A stretch of 64,000 nt of DNA from Shinisaurus crocodilurus (taxonomy: Eukaryota > Chordata > Lepidosauria > Squamata > Shinisauridae), in the NCBI GenBank assembly GCA_021292165.1, contig CM037879.1, forward strand, positions 117,191,359 through 117,255,358. Reading direction: 5' to 3'. The stretch's first letter is position 1. Each line of letters begins with the position of its first letter. The notes under the pieces were generated by a model. That model did not search any database and was not told where the DNA came from. It saw only the letters and a list, made by a program, of their open reading frames with translations. Made by a program: the position numbers and the translations under genes. Of this stretch, positions 41,674-53,045 are shown in pieces.

Positions 41674-42182
41674 CAGTGGCATAGTGGTAAATCATAGGAT
41701 AGGATCATAGAGTTGGAAGGGGCCTACAAGGCCATCGAGTCCAACCCCCTGCTCAATGCAGGAAACTAGAGGAGGGGTCTCCCATCCAAGTAATAACCAG
41801 GCCTGACCCTGCTTAGCTTTCCACACTCAGACAAGCTGAGCCAGCGTGAGCCACAGGCCTGTCAGGTGCTCAGCATGAAAGCCCCCATAGCTACGCCCCC
41901 ATGGAAAGTCCAGAAATAGGGAGGCTCCATTGAACAAACCAGTTCTAGGAGTTTTCATCTCCACCAGGTGCAGGCCTTTCACAAAGTTAATTGGTCTTCA
42001 TTGCACATCCAAGATCAAGCCAACCCAAAGACTCTGCATTACAACTGGAATAACTCACAACAATACATTGTTGCGGGGAAAATCCATGTCTTCCCCCAGC
42101 TATTGTGAGGATAGCAGCTAAGCCCAGAAAGAACAGGGAAGCCTGAGCCGGGTGGCAGAGCCCTGGCTCTGCTACACCACTG
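41674..42182. mobile_element. hAT element (CAGTGGTGTAG family) with nested 5S-derived SINE
   Basis: It starts 'cagtggcatagtggtaaat' and ends 'gctctgctacaccactg'. Flanks ATTGTATT (41666-41673) and ATTGTTGT (42183-42190) agree at 6 of 8. The left 20 bp and the remainder are separated by a 5S-derived SINE; the empty arrangement is seen at 37250-37789. Confidence 0.8.
41693..41862 (-). mobile_element. 5S rRNA-derived SINE with CR1-type tail (copy 3)
   Basis: This is the clearest copy. On the minus strand, 'gtggctcacgctggctcag', 'gctaagcagggtcaggcc' and 'tattacttggatgggagacc' match the 3' two thirds of 5S rRNA, including the internal promoter boxes. It is followed by 'ttgagcagggggttggact' and 'cccttccaactctatgatc', a CR1-type 3' end. 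It sits inside the hAT element 41674-42182, so it postdates that insertion. Confidence 0.85.
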
Positions 42183-42190
42183 ATTGTTGT

Positions 42191-42480
42191 CAATGGGAGG
42201 GTACAAGCTGCCCCCCCAGCCAGTGGTGAAACAGCAGGGCACAGGATGTGGCAGTTGCTTCACCTGCAGATCTCCCCCACCTCACTGTCAATGTATGCTA
42301 GGAATGCTCTGCGAACTATGTGCCCTCGAGCTACTTCCATCCCATTGAGTGCAATGGAACTGAATTAGCTTAAATCTGATTACTTAACATTTAATTAGCC
42401 TCTCTGTTGGGAGGCTATTCTCTGTAGCCAGAACTGGTGTGAGTATTACACTTTTTCTTTGAAATATGCATAAGTATGTG

Positions 42481-42519
<39 letters not shown>

Positions 42520-43477
42520 CGTAAAATACTATAATAAAATTATTTTATATTTGATGGGAAACTTTGCATGGTGAAGTACAATTCCTGAATCTGTCAAAAA
42601 TACATTCTTTATGTGAATGTTTCATTTCACTTTATCATTTTCGAGAATCTCACCTGCAGAATAACCCATTCCAAAATTCTGCATGCTTTAATTAATTAAA
42701 AATGAGAAGTTAGGAATTTAACTCTGGATAAATGAGGACTGAATGGAAGATGTAGCTTTAATGACCTGGACAATATCCAGGAAGTCTGCAAAAGGCTAGC
42801 AAGCAACTCTGACAGCGAATATATTTGATAGGAAAGAGCATTCCGGCCAATTAAAGAACTGGGCCAGAAATAATGGTTTGTCACTGAATGTGTAACTGAG
42901 GCCAATTGGTCCAGATTAGCCAATGGGTTCTAATTTGTAAGTGAATTTAAAGGTCACTGTGAGCTGCTTTTAATGGGTAAAAGATAATGTTAAATTAATA
43001 TGGAGGCAAAAGATTTTTGAAATGCTAGACATGGAGATAAAAATTAGATTTGCAAATCACACAAAATCATATGGAATGAACTAAGCAAATTGCTCCTATA
43101 GCTGAAGGTCATAACTTTAAAATGTCTGGATAAAGGCATGAATTTCAATCCATTGTGAAATATCCGTCACCCACCCCAGGTGCATCATGAAAATTCAGGG
43201 GAGATCTCCTAGTAGCAACAGACAAATGGCCTCCTAAAGGAGTTCATAATTAAGGAGAGATGGGAAATATATATCATAGAATACTTGTTCAGATTCGGTT
43301 TATGTCAGCCAAGGGATTCTTTAGGTTAAAAGAGAACATGGTACAATGACCACTGGATATAAATTCTACATTAATAAATGTTAAGACTATTTTGAACTCT
43401 TACATGAGTGCCATAGACTCCCAGATATGTTGTGATGACAAAATACATTATTTTTTATATGTCCCATTCATTTCAGT
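42191..43477. other. Unassigned DNA with a (TA)n(GA)n microsatellite
   Basis: The microsatellite lies at about 42480-42519. No exon or repeat boundary is supported elsewhere. Confidence 0.45.
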
Positions 43478-43662
43478 TGGTCCCATCGGTAGTTCATGCC
43501 TTGGTCTCCTCTCGCCTAGACTACTGTAATGCGCTCTATGTGGGGTTACCCTGGAAGACAGTCCGGAAGCTACAGCTGGTACAGAACGTGGCGGCTCACC
43601 TCGTTAAAGGCAGCTGCCGGCGAGATCACATCACACCAGTGCTCAAGGAGTTGCACTGGCTA

Positions 43663-43826
43663 CAGGGCCGGTGCTACCATTAGGCCAACTAGGCAGCTGC
43701 CTAGGGCGCAGGGCTAAAGGGGGCACCAGAAACGCCTTGAAAAAAAATACAGCGCTCTCAAGTGGGAAGGGGGGCGCTAAATATCTGATCTTGCCTAGGG
43801 CACCAAACTGCCTTGCACCGGTCCTG
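43663..43826. mobile_element. 164-bp hAT MITE with perfect 8-bp TSD in an L2 reading frame
   Basis: Ends 'cagggccggtgctacc' and 'cttgcaccggtcctg' are inverted repeats of the family at 31542-32065. The octamer ACTGGCTA occurs at 43655-43662 and 43827-43834, while the uninterrupted L2 at 24325-25672 has a single copy at that place. This directly confirms insertion with an 8-bp duplication. Confidence 0.95.
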
Positions 43827-43873
43827 ACTGGCTACCAGTTGCTTGCCAGGCCGAATTCAAGGTGTTGGTTTTA

Positions 43874-45586
43874 TTTATTTATATTATTTATTTATTTAAT
43901 ACATTTTTATACCGCCCAATAGCCGAAGCTCTCTGGGCGGTTTACAACAGTTAAAATCATAAAATACAATATAAAATATAACATTTAAAACCACAGATTA
44001 AAAACAAAGCAGAACTAGCAGCAGCAGTTACAATAACGGAATTAAAAACAATTACAAGATTAAGATGATTAAAATGATTAAAATGCCTGGGAGAACAGAA
44101 AGGTCTTCACCTGGCACCGGAAAGAATACAAAGTAGGCGCCAGGCAAACCTCTTTGGGGAGCTCATTCCATAACCGGGGTGCCACAGCAGAAAAGGCCCT
44201 CCTCTTGGTAGCCACCTGCCTCACTTCCTTTGACAGGGGCTCTCGGAGAAGGACCACTGATGCAGATCTTAGTGTCCAGGCAGGTACATATGGGAGGAGA
44301 CGATCCTTCAGATACCCTGGCCCCAAGCCGTTTAGAGCTTTAAATGTTAGCACCAGCACTTTGAATCGGGCCCGGAAACAGACTGGCAGCCAGTGCAGAT
44401 GAGAAAGCACTGGCATAATATGTTCTCGTCAGCCAGTCCCAGTTAATAATCTCACTGCCCTATTTTGGACCAGCTGAAGTTTCCAGACCATTTTCAAAGG
44501 CAGCCCCATGTATAACGCATTGCAGTAATCCAAACGAGAGGTTACCAGAGCATGGATAACTGTAGCTAGGCTATCTTTGTCCAGATAAGGACGTAGTTGG
44601 TATATCAGCCTAAGATGATAAAAGGTGCTCCGTGCCACCGAGTTCACCTGTGCCTCGAGTGACAGCTGTGGATCCAAGAGCACCCCCAAACTACGAACCT
44701 GATCCTTCAGGGGGAGTGCAACCCCATCCAGAACTGGTTGAATATCACTTAGCCGGGCAGACGAACCACCTACTAACAGTACCTCCGTCTTATCTGGATT
44801 GAGTCTCAGTTTATTAGCCCTCATCCAGTCCATTACTATATCCAGGCACTGATTCAGAACAGCCACTGCCTCACCTGCATTAGATGAAAAGGAGAGATAG
44901 AGCTGGGTGTCATCTGCATATTGATGACACCTCAGCCCACACCTCCGGATAACCTCTCCCAGTGGTTTCATGTAGATGTTAAACAGCATAGGGGATAAAA
45001 TGGAGCCCTGTGGCACCCCATGGCATAACTGCCAAGGGACAGAGCAGTAATCCCCCAGCACCACCTTCTGGAATCGGCCACCCAAGTAGGATCAGAACCA
45101 CTGGAGCGCAGTGCCTCCAACTCCCAACCCAGACAACCTTTCCAGAAGGATACCATGGTCGATGGTATCGAAAGCCGCTGAGAGGTCCAAGAGAATCAAC
45201 AGGGTCACACTCCCCCTGTCTCTCTCCCGGCAGAGGTCATCCCACAGGGCGACCAAGGCAGTTTCCGTTCCAAAACCAGGCCTGAATCCAGATTGATTCG
45301 GATTCGGGCCTCAATAACTGAAATTCATCCAATAAAGCCGGACCAGACGGTGTTCTGGACACCTCTACTAAAGGAGCTGCACTAACTGTGGTGTCTAATT
45401 CATGATGAATTTGAGCGACTTTATATTAAAAGTGCCGTGCAAACTTGTCACAGTGTGCTACTGAGGGTTCTATCATTTCTCTCGCTGGCCCAGAGTGTAA
45501 AAGGCCACAGACCACTCGGAAAAGCACCACTGGATGGCACTGAGAAGATGCAATGGTGGTAGAAAATAATTCTCTCTTTGACCTTT
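43874..45586 (-). mobile_element. L2 LINE, minus strand, inserted into another L2
   Basis: On the minus strand it runs from codons resembling 'CDKFARHF' (about 45450) through the reverse transcriptase to a 3' end with 'gtaaaccgcccagagagc', 'cggctattgggcggtata' and a (TAAA)n tail at 43874-43905. A segment is missing between 'LLDEFQLL' (about 45315-45340) and 'NQSGFRPGFG' (about 45265-45298), judged against the 53310-55165 copy, which has about 100 codons there. It interrupts the plus-strand L2 within a run of T. Confidence 0.85.
44078..45298 (-). pseudogene. L2 reverse transcriptase, broken frame
   Basis: The frame 45085-44429 carries 'CHGVPQGSILSPMLFNIYM', 'YADDTQLYLSFSS', 'LNPDKTEVLLVGGSS' and '[15 protein letters not shown]'. 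The upstream 'LDLSAAFDTIDH' codons are separated from it by a TGA within 'WF-SYLGGRF', probably a CGA arginine codon lost by CpG decay. After 'RAVRLLTGTG' the frame shifts into 44416-44078, which holds 'PVLSHLHWLPVCFRARFKV' and ends with 'RAFSAVAPRLWNELP' and 'CQVKTFLFSQAF'. Both catalytic Asp of YADD are intact. This subfamily differs in sequence from the plus-strand L2 that hosts it and resembles the 53310-55165 copy. Confidence 0.85.
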
Positions 45587-46092
45587 AAAACCCTATACGG
45601 CTCCGGTCCAGCTTATCTCAAGGAGCGCCTCCAGCAACATCAAGTAGGCCGTTCAACAAGGTCTGCCACGGACGGCCTTCTCCTTGTCCCATCAGCCAGA
45701 GCAACCAGGCTGGTGGGGACTAGGAAGAGGGCCTTTTCTGTGGCAGCCCCCAAGTTATGGAACTCCCTCCCCAGTGACCTTCGCCATGCCCCCTCCTTGA
45801 TGAACTTCCGCCGGGCTTTAAAAACATGGCTTTTCAGGCAGGAACATGGGGTGGGTTAGGATTCTTTAAAAAAACTCTTATATTGTTTTAATTGTGTTTT
45901 AATGGTGTTTTAATGGTGTTTTATTGAATTTTATCTTGATTGTACATCGCCCAGGGTGGCCCGCCAGATGGGCGATTTAAAAATATAATAAATAAATAAA
46001 TAAATAAATAAATAAAATTTAAGTAGGTCTAACATTGGATACAACCCACTGAATGATGAGGTTTCAACTGGTACTTTATTAGTGCTTAAGAA

Positions 46093-46250
46093 ACCTAAAA
46101 GAGCCCTGCTGGATCAGACCAAGAGTTCATCTTCCATGACCAATCAGATGCTTCCAGGAAGCCTACAAGCAAGGTATGAAAATGACAATTCTCCTATGGT
46201 TTTAGTCCCCAGCACCTACTATTCAGAGGTATAGTGCTCCTGTGCATGGA
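46093..46250 (-). mobile_element. CR1/L3-type repeat, 3' part
   Basis: 'agccctgctggatcagacca' followed by 'ccaatcagatgcttccagg' is the minus-strand 3' region of the repeat at 52488-52866. It is short and diverged. Confidence 0.6.
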
Positions 46251-46376
46251 TGATTAATTCTCCCATTGAAATCAGTGGGGATTTAAAAAAATGTAATTTT
46301 GGATTATATCCTATATTTAAGAAGGGTCTTGTAACAGATTTGTGTTACAAGATCCTGAGTCCTCAAGGCTTGACTG

Positions 46377-46770
46377 GTGCTCATTGTAAAACAAAACAGA
46401 GCTTATTCTGGATTTACCAGGGCTTGTCTATGTGAAGCTTTTAACCTGCCACTTTACCAAGGCTTCTGCTTACGGATTCTTTGCAGGATTAAGATCAGCT
46501 CCTTTACACATATTTTTTTTTTGAGGGGGGATTTCTTTCTCTGCCTTTCTATATGTTCCATTACACAACCACAAGGTGGCACTGCAGTACAGCGGAATTG
46601 CAAAAATACACAAGCTTCTCATAGCGTGATTTCCAGATTATATCAGACTTTCCTTGATCTAAAAAAAGCTGCGGAAATGGTTGCAAAGCATGGGAGAGGC
46701 TCTGGAAGACGTGCAAACTGCCATAAGGAATCACGAGTACACAATAAATGCCTCGTGTAGAAAAGCGCTC
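46377..46770. mobile_element. MITE related to 39831-40494, opposite orientation
   Basis: The right end 'gcctcgtgtagaaaagcgc' and 'gaatcacgagtacacaata' match the reverse of the left end at 39831. The internal word 'aaggtggcactgcagtacag' matches 40235. The left end is uncertain, near 'tgtctatgtgaagcttttaa'. Confidence 0.6.
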
Positions 46771-47117
46771 AGACTAATACTAGAAGTTGCAACGGACAAT
46801 CAATACTTTGATGTGGGAGCCTCTGTTTCTTTTAAAATGTCCATTAGGCTGCAATGCTAGTCCACAGTAAATATGCCATTGAATAGCAAGGCCTTCTTCT
46901 ACTTTGCTATCCTTCCTCTAAGCTTATCCATACATTAATAGATGCACATTGTTAAGTGCTTTAGTTTAAATGATTGTGTGAGTGTTTCAAGTAGGACTGA
47001 AGCCCTGTTTACATGCTACTTGGATGGGTATGACTGCTGCATCGCCTTCACTCTGGTTGCTCCCACACCATTCCCAGTAATGCCTACATCTTCTGTGTGT
47101 TTATGTGTATTTATATT

Positions 47118-47252
47118 GGGTTGGATCCAGGCTAAGTTAGGTGTACTAAGTTCCCATTGAAACCAATGGGACTTAAGTTAAATCATGACTAATTAGTCCC
47201 TCTGATTTCAATGGGACCGAAGTTCAACTAACGGAGTCCAGATCCAACCCAT
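47118..47252. mobile_element. Palindromic MITE, GGGTTGGATCC type
   Basis: The outer arms 'gggttggatccaggctaag' and 'tccagatccaaccc' and the inner arms 'cccattgaaaccaatggg' and 'ctgatttcaatgggacc' fold back. Relatives: 28768-28873 and 38500-38635. Confidence 0.7.
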
Positions 47253-48828
47253 TCTGTTGCTAGTACTGTGAATGCAAATGTGTGACTCTTGAAACATTTT
47301 TTTTCTCAGATTCACCAAGTTTGCAAAGATCTTAAGGCACTCTGTCGACAAATGACATCTTTGAGTTTTCCAAAACGTAAACACATTATCTTCAGTAAAC
47401 TCGAATGCTCAGCCTCGCGCTAATGTAACTACATTTATGCGTATGGTTACATAATATCAGAACAACAGACTTTTAAAGCTATAGGAGAGTATTGGTGGAG
47501 TGGGGATTCCATTCACACCAAAGCAGGTGGGGGGGGGAGGAGGGGAGAGATCAGAGCAATTTTCAATTCCTTGAACTCTTTTAGCGAAGACGAGAAAATA
47601 AAATCAACTGACTTCTTTTGTTGTTGAAGGACAATGATGACAAATAACATCAAAGTTTGTTATGAACTATAATACAGGGGGAAAAGAAAAGAAAAAAGTA
47701 CAATAGTATGTACAAGTTGTACCTTCTTGGCTGAGGTGACCTGCCTTTTTTTTTTTTTTTTTTTAGTGCTTTCTTCCTTTTACTTGTCATTGTATTTCTG
47801 CTTCCATAAGAAACTCAGTCTCATTAAAAGCCATGCGGCGAAACTAGCTATATCATTACATTCCCCAGACTGATAGTTGTGATCACCAGCACATACACTG
47901 TTCATAATAACTGCCCCTTAGGAATTGCAGACCCCTATTGGCACTACGGCTGGTTTGTGTATATGCGTGTGTGTGTGTGTGTGTGTGTGTGAGTCTCTCT
48001 TACTTTTGAAATTTACATGTTTTCAGAACAACTAAAATCCACAAGAACAAACTAATTAATGGATTGCAGTTTTGACAGCTACAAGAAGACAGATGAGAAA
48101 GTAACATGCTTCTGGCAGCGTGTTATCAATTGGGAGGCAACAGTGCATTCCCTCTATGTGGCACAGTGAGCTGGAACAGACACTGACAGATGACACAGCC
48201 CTTGACAGTGAAGTCTGTACAAGCTGACAGCTCCACTTGCAGTCAGTCAAGTCCACATTTTGCACTGGAAGTGAACCAAGCTGATTTGCAGAATATGCTT
48301 GTCTTTATCTTCCTTTTTCAAGGCCTACTTTAGGGAGAGGGATGCCATTTTAACAGTATTTGCATTTTAGCACTGGATCCTGGGATGCACTGCACTACGT
48401 TCAATGAACCCACTTAGCGTTGAGCGGCTGCGAAACACATCACAATGGAAGACAATTCATAAGCACTCCAGATTCTGTAAGAAAAGCCTTGATTTTATTT
48501 GTTATTGTGTTCTACTTTGGAAAATGATGGGTTGGTCTTAAACCTTTCTATGCCAGATGCAGTCACATTTTGCCTTTTTTTAAAAAAAAATATATAGCAT
48601 AGAATAAAAAGCATTGCTTCAAATTTAAATTCCAGTGCATAGGCCCTGCAATGCATAAGCCCCCCATGTGCCCTCCATTGAGGAATGGTAGCTTGCCCCC
48701 TCCAAATCCCTGTCCAAATAAAAATGTATTAAGGCAAGTTCACATGTATGTGTAGACCACTCCTGTAAACAACATAAAAGTTATCATTTACAACAGAAGA
48801 AGGCCGACTAATGGCTCCCCTATATGAC
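47253..48828. other. Unassigned DNA with a T run and (GT)n
   Basis: A 20-T run is at about 47744-47764 and (GT)n at about 47966-47990. AT-rich, apparently unique sequence otherwise. No exon is supported. Confidence 0.45.
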
Positions 48829-48836
48829 TTCATGCC

Positions 48837-49133
48837 CAGGGCTGGTCCAAAACATTTTGCTGCCTGAGGAAAAGGACAGGATGGTGCCTTTCCCCATTCC
48901 ATGCACAAAACCCAACTGAACTGGCAGTAGTCTTTTGCTTCAGTACCGGTGATGGGACATTGTCTTCCACTGCACCTGAAGACAGCAGGCTAGCTTAGGG
49001 TGGGGATGGGGTGCGGGGGCAGGCCGCGTAGCACACATAGCTTTGCCTTCAAACACTTCACCATTGTTCCTTACCCTCGGAATCAGCTGCTTGAGGCAGT
49101 TGCCTCACTCTGCCTAATGGTAGGGCCGGCCTG
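48837..49133. mobile_element. hAT MITE (CAGGGCTGGCCC family)
   Basis: It starts 'cagggctggtccaaaac' and ends 'atggtagggccggcctg'. Near-terminal 'ttgctgcctgagg' and 'cttgaggcagttgcctcac' extend the inverted repeat. Flanks TTCATGCC (48829-48836) and TTCAAGTC (49134-49141) agree at 6 of 8. It is the same family as the outer element at 31417-32266. Confidence 0.75.
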
Positions 49134-49141
49134 TTCAAGTC

Positions 49142-50895
49142 TCTCCAGTCCAGCTTTCTTTTCCTGCCAGGAAGGAACCTTCATAGTTTTGAACATGCAG
49201 ATATGAGCCGGTGTTATGTTAGCTGAAAGCATAATGTGTAACCAGACTCCCACAACCCCCATGTTTAATTTCACCCACAAGCAATAGATGCATCTTTCAC
49301 AGGATAGTGCTGCACATGTATTTTGCCATTTAAACTTGGGTAATTTTTTTTTTACTGGAGTTCAAGAAATGTGAACTGGCTCTAATTTAAATTCTCTGAT
49401 GGATCTATATTTCCAACAAGAGGTAGGGGTGGGGCAAAGGAATGCACCACCCCTAAGACTTCCACTGAATTAAAGAGAAAGGCCAGTGGTTAAGGAGCAC
49501 TAAATGTGCACTGGTGTGCACACAGATTTTCTGTATCAGTGCTATGTGTTTAGGATCAGAATGAGATGCAAAACAGGATTTGGGTTCATTTTTCACAGGG
49601 CATCTTTTGAAAGTATTCGATGTACAAGGTCTATACATCTAAAAGAGAGATCATAGCAAGACACAACCATTCTGTGGGGCAAGTGTCCCTATATTCTTCT
49701 GCTTTCATTCAAGAGGACTTCCTGAAACTACTGTAAGTCTAAACATAGCTACAAGAACCAAATTGAATTCTCACAAATGATTACTTCTAAGCATAAACAA
49801 TATAATTCCTGGTGAATCTTTACAACACCATAGAAACAGGGATGCAATGGTCTGTGTTCTACTAAAAAAAAACACCTGGCAATATAATTATGTCACTTTT
49901 TTTTCTTTAAGAGAAAGAGCCCCCCCCCCCTATATAAATCATGTGAGTCACTTACCTGCATGCACACATAAAATTGATCAAGGTCACTCACCGAGCAAAC
50001 AATTTGTGAACTCTGCCATGTAAGTGAGAAGCTGAATCCAAATTCATGTGCAGGCCCAATGAAATATTTATGAGGACGGGCAGACAGATATTCACACCGG
50101 GAATACATAGGCTATAGGTAGATATGCAGATTCTGTATGCGTCTGGGTGTTCCGTATGGTCATGTTCTACTTGGGTTTCCTCACTTGGACATATTTTAAA
50201 TGGCTTATATTTATACTTAACAGCTTTATGTTTACGTTCTGCCTGGTTTATGTCCAAATTTAAAATGTCATCTTGAATTTTCAGCACATGTTTATTGAGT
50301 CAGGTGGCAAACGTTCCCCAAGAAAATCCCATTTTGAGCAACACTAAGACTACTGAGAATATGGTCTCAACTTTTTAATATACAACACTGTGTCGAGCAC
50401 TGGTTTCTTTGGTGGTGTGCACCCTAATATATTTCAATAACTCACTGGTAACGTGGATTATCAAGGGAATTTCAATGAATATCCTGCCCAGATTTTCTGC
50501 TCATGTAATGTGTGATGCTCCAGCGACTTTAATAGAGTTATGCATTTTTCACCCAATACTAGAGCGCTGGCCTTCCCCCTCCCCCTTTCCTGATCTTTCA
50601 GATTACAGAGTCTGAAATAAATCTGTGCTCCCCACCAACATGCATCATGAAGGGAAGCAAGGCAAACAGGAAAAGAAAAGGTAGCATAAATGTTACCGTG
50701 TTCTTCTTTTTAATATTGTATCACTTTTGTCAGTGGTAAACAGAAATATATAGGCCTGATATATAGGTCTGTGTTGCAGTCAGCTGCAGTGGCCTCTTCT
50801 GCAATGCAAGAGAGGCACAGGTGTCCATTTCTGATCAACTCCCATAGTGATACCTTTTACTTGCACATGTTTGCACCAGTGCCTTAATTATGTGC
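49142..50895. other. Unassigned, apparently unique DNA
   Basis: No gene or repeat is recognised. The stretch 50000-50560 is free of repeats and could be conserved noncoding DNA; this was not testable. A C run lies at about 49920-49930. Confidence 0.4.
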
Positions 50896-50903
50896 AATGC
50901 TGG

Positions 50904-51830
50904 AGTCATAGCTCAGTGGCAGATACTTACCACATACTCTGTATATCAGCGTTCTTCAATGCAATGCCCGAGGGCCACTGGTGGCTCCTGATCACCTCAA
51001 ATGTGGCGCTCTCTCCATCTCCCTTTCTCATTCTCTCTCTCTTTGCAGCAGAGGCTCTCTCTAATTTTGCCTTGCCGTTTGTTTCAGCGATAGGCTAGCT
51101 GCTGTGAACTGGGCTACAGGAGGAGGCTTCGGGGGTGGGGCATTGGGAAACCTGCTGCTCATCAGCTGTAAGGTGGCTGGTGGGGGAAGGAAAATGCCGG
51201 AGCAACTGGCCAATTTGCTGTGGTGGGGGAGGAGCCCAAGAGGCAAAGAGCAACATGATTGGCTAGCTGCAGTGGTGCCCCACGCAGGCACTGGAGGTGG
51301 AGGGGAAATTGAACGTGCAGGTTAGAGAGAGTGAGAGCGAACAACATGGGACCAGCACTGGGAGATTTTGCAGCACTGAGTAGACCACAGCACTGGCTTA
51401 GTGATGAGAAAAAAGATCCATTCCAATCCAAGGACCAAGTGAGCCTGTCTGAATTTGCCTGCCTGTGACTGACTGACTGACTGGTCACATGGAAGGGGAT
51501 TGGGAGGAGAGTCCAAGCTGAGTTCTCAAGCAGAGTCCAGCGCACAGCATCACCGGTTGGCCAGGGGTGGGGGAGGGGACAGTCCCCAACCCCAAAGCCC
51601 AGAAAAGGCTGCCAAGTGGCCTCAGTGGCAGTGCCCGGAGTCAAAGTGGCTCCTGCTTGAAAAATAGTGAAGATCACTCCTTCCTATAGGAGGTTGTAGG
51701 TTCAACATTTCTAGTTAAAGTGTCCCTAGCAGGAGTGAAAAATATCTTTATCTGAGACCGTGGAAAGCTGCTGCCCATCATACTGGTGGGCCAGGTGGGC
51801 CAGTGGCCTATAAGTCTACTGCTTATATTC
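50904..51830 (+). mobile_element. tRNA-Ala-type SINE split by a hAT element
   Basis: The left piece 50904-50946 has the box A phrase 'catagctcagtggcaga'. The right piece from about 51688 has 'gtaggttcaac' (box B) and then 'tctgagaccgtggaaagctg', the body seen in the intact copy at 56915-57095. They are separated by the hAT element 50947-51679. The SINE is degenerate and its tail is not clear. Confidence 0.65.
50947..51679. mobile_element. hAT nonautonomous element within a tRNA SINE
   Basis: The left end 'cagcgttcttcaatgcaat', with 'cactggtggctcctgatc', and the right end 'aaagtggctcctgcttg' followed by 'gtgaagatcactc' are imperfect inverted repeats. Flanks CTGTATAT (50939-50946) and CTTCCTAT (51680-51687) match at 5 of 8. 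The insertion site is proven better by the SINE it splits. The interior is GC-rich and includes a (GACT)n stretch near 51466-51483. The 171-codon minus frame over it has no domain. Confidence 0.65.
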
Positions 51831-52197
51831 AAGCTCATGTTGGCACTACACAAGTTAACTAATGATAGTGAAAATAACAGATGAACTTATCCAATTCACT
51901 TAACAAAAATGGCAAGCAATTCCATGGCCCTTAGGACTTTGAGCTGCGGTGCCCTGCCTCCAAAAGGCTTCTTTCTCAATAATCCTGTGCCGCATAGGCA
52001 GGGCTGTAGCAAGTGACAGTCTTTGGCCCCTAAATAATGCATTGAGAGTCCAAACTCTACTCTTATCAGAATTTATCATCCCATTATTTCTTAATTTAAA
52101 TGCATTTATGAAACTTACCAATTTTATTTCTGTCCCAGGACACTCAAAATGAGAGATGTACGGGGGGGGGGGGGAGGAAGAAAACAAAATAAAACAC
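51831..52197. other. Unassigned noncoding DNA
   Basis: A G run lies at about 52162-52173. Nothing else is recognised. Confidence 0.4.
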
Positions 52198-52199
52198 TA

Positions 52200-52363
52200 C
52201 AGTCATGCCTTGGATTGAGAGCATAATTCGTTCTGGAAACGTGCTTGTAATCCAAAACACTCTTATATCAAAATGAAATCCCCCCCAAAAAAATTTGTAC
52301 AGAGATTTTTAATTTAAGCCGTACTACAGTACTTGTATTGCAAGACGTCGCTTGTATATCGAG

Positions 52364-52409
<46 letters not shown>

Positions 52410-52466
52410 TTGCTTATCTTGCAAAACGCTCTCAAACCAAGTTACTTGCAATCCAAGGTATTACTG
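52200..52466. mobile_element. Mariner-type MITE with TA target duplication
   Basis: It starts 'cagtcatgccttggattg' and ends 'caatccaaggtattactg', about 18-bp terminal inverted repeats. It is flanked by TA at 52198-52199 and 52467-52468, as expected for Tc1/mariner. A (TA)n microsatellite (about 52365-52407) has expanded inside. It is related to the right end of the element at 19065-19875. Confidence 0.85.
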
Positions 52467-52487
52467 TACAGCAATAATGCAAGAACA

Positions 52488-52866
52488 AGAACATAAGAAG
52501 AGCTATGCTGGATCAGACCAAGGGTCCATCTAGTCCAGCATTGTGTTCACACAGTGGCCAACTGGCTGCCCACGGGATCCCACAAGCAGGATATGAGTGC
52601 AACAGTACCCTCCTGCCCATGTTCCCCAGCAACTGGTGTACATAGACATACTGCCTGTGATACTGGAGGTAGCATATAGCCAATCAGGACTAGTGGCCTT
52701 TGATAGCCTTCTCCTCCATGAATTTGTCCAATCCCCTTTTAAAGGCCTCCAAATTGGTGGCCATCACTACATCTTGTGGAACTGAGTTCCATAGTTTATG
52801 TGCTGTGTGAAGAAGTACTTCCTTTTATCTGTCCTGAATCTCCCACCAATCAGCTTCATGGGATGC
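52488..52866 (-). mobile_element. CR1/L3-type LINE 3'-end repeat, longest copy
   Basis: On the plus strand it begins 'aagaacataagaagagc' and continues through 'ctggatcagaccaagggtcc', 'tcctccatgaatttgtccaa' and 'gtgaagaagtacttccttt'. This order is found in a widespread reptile repeat that looks like a LINE 3' untranslated region. On the minus strand it ends with the tail shared with 4690-4877 and with the tRNA-Ala SINE. There is no coding sequence. Confidence 0.7.
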
Positions 52867-52979
52867 TGATGAAGCATAGTTGATGAAGAAATAAGAGCAA
52901 GAGCTAAAAACACAACAAGCAGCTGCTGAGAAATAAAACAAGTGAAACAAGCTGAGTGAAAATTCCTGCATGAATAAAG

Positions 52980-53045
52980 GTGCAATCCTCTGTATTTTTA
53001 GACAGAAAAAAACGCCTACAACTCCCAGCATGCCCCAGCCATTTA
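52980..53045. repeat. Arm of a palindromic MITE
   Basis: 'ttagacagaaaaaaacgcc' with 'tacaactcccagcatgcccc' matches one arm of the element at 9848-9941. The other arm is missing. Confidence 0.55.

Larger units (their letters stand above)
43478..46016 (+). mobile_element. L2 LINE, 5'-truncated, split by two later insertions
   Basis: Three plus-strand pieces form one L2 copy: 43478-43662, 43827-43873 and about 45587-46016. They run in order from the codons for '[17 protein letters not shown]' through '[11 protein letters not shown]' and 'PVACQAEFKVLVL' to 'LTFKTLYGSGPAYLKERLQQ' and 'KRAFSVAAPKLWNSLPSD', then a 3' untranslated end 'gcccgccagatgggcgattt' and an (AAAT)n tail. The 24315-25523 copy shows the uninterrupted order. 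Inserted elements are the hAT MITE 43663-43826 and the minus-strand L2 43874-45586. Confidence 0.85.

Noticed and set aside
41770..41856. Possible 5S rRNA gene
   Set aside because: Only part of the 5S sequence is present, and it is fused to a CR1-type tail in four dispersed copies, so it is a SINE.
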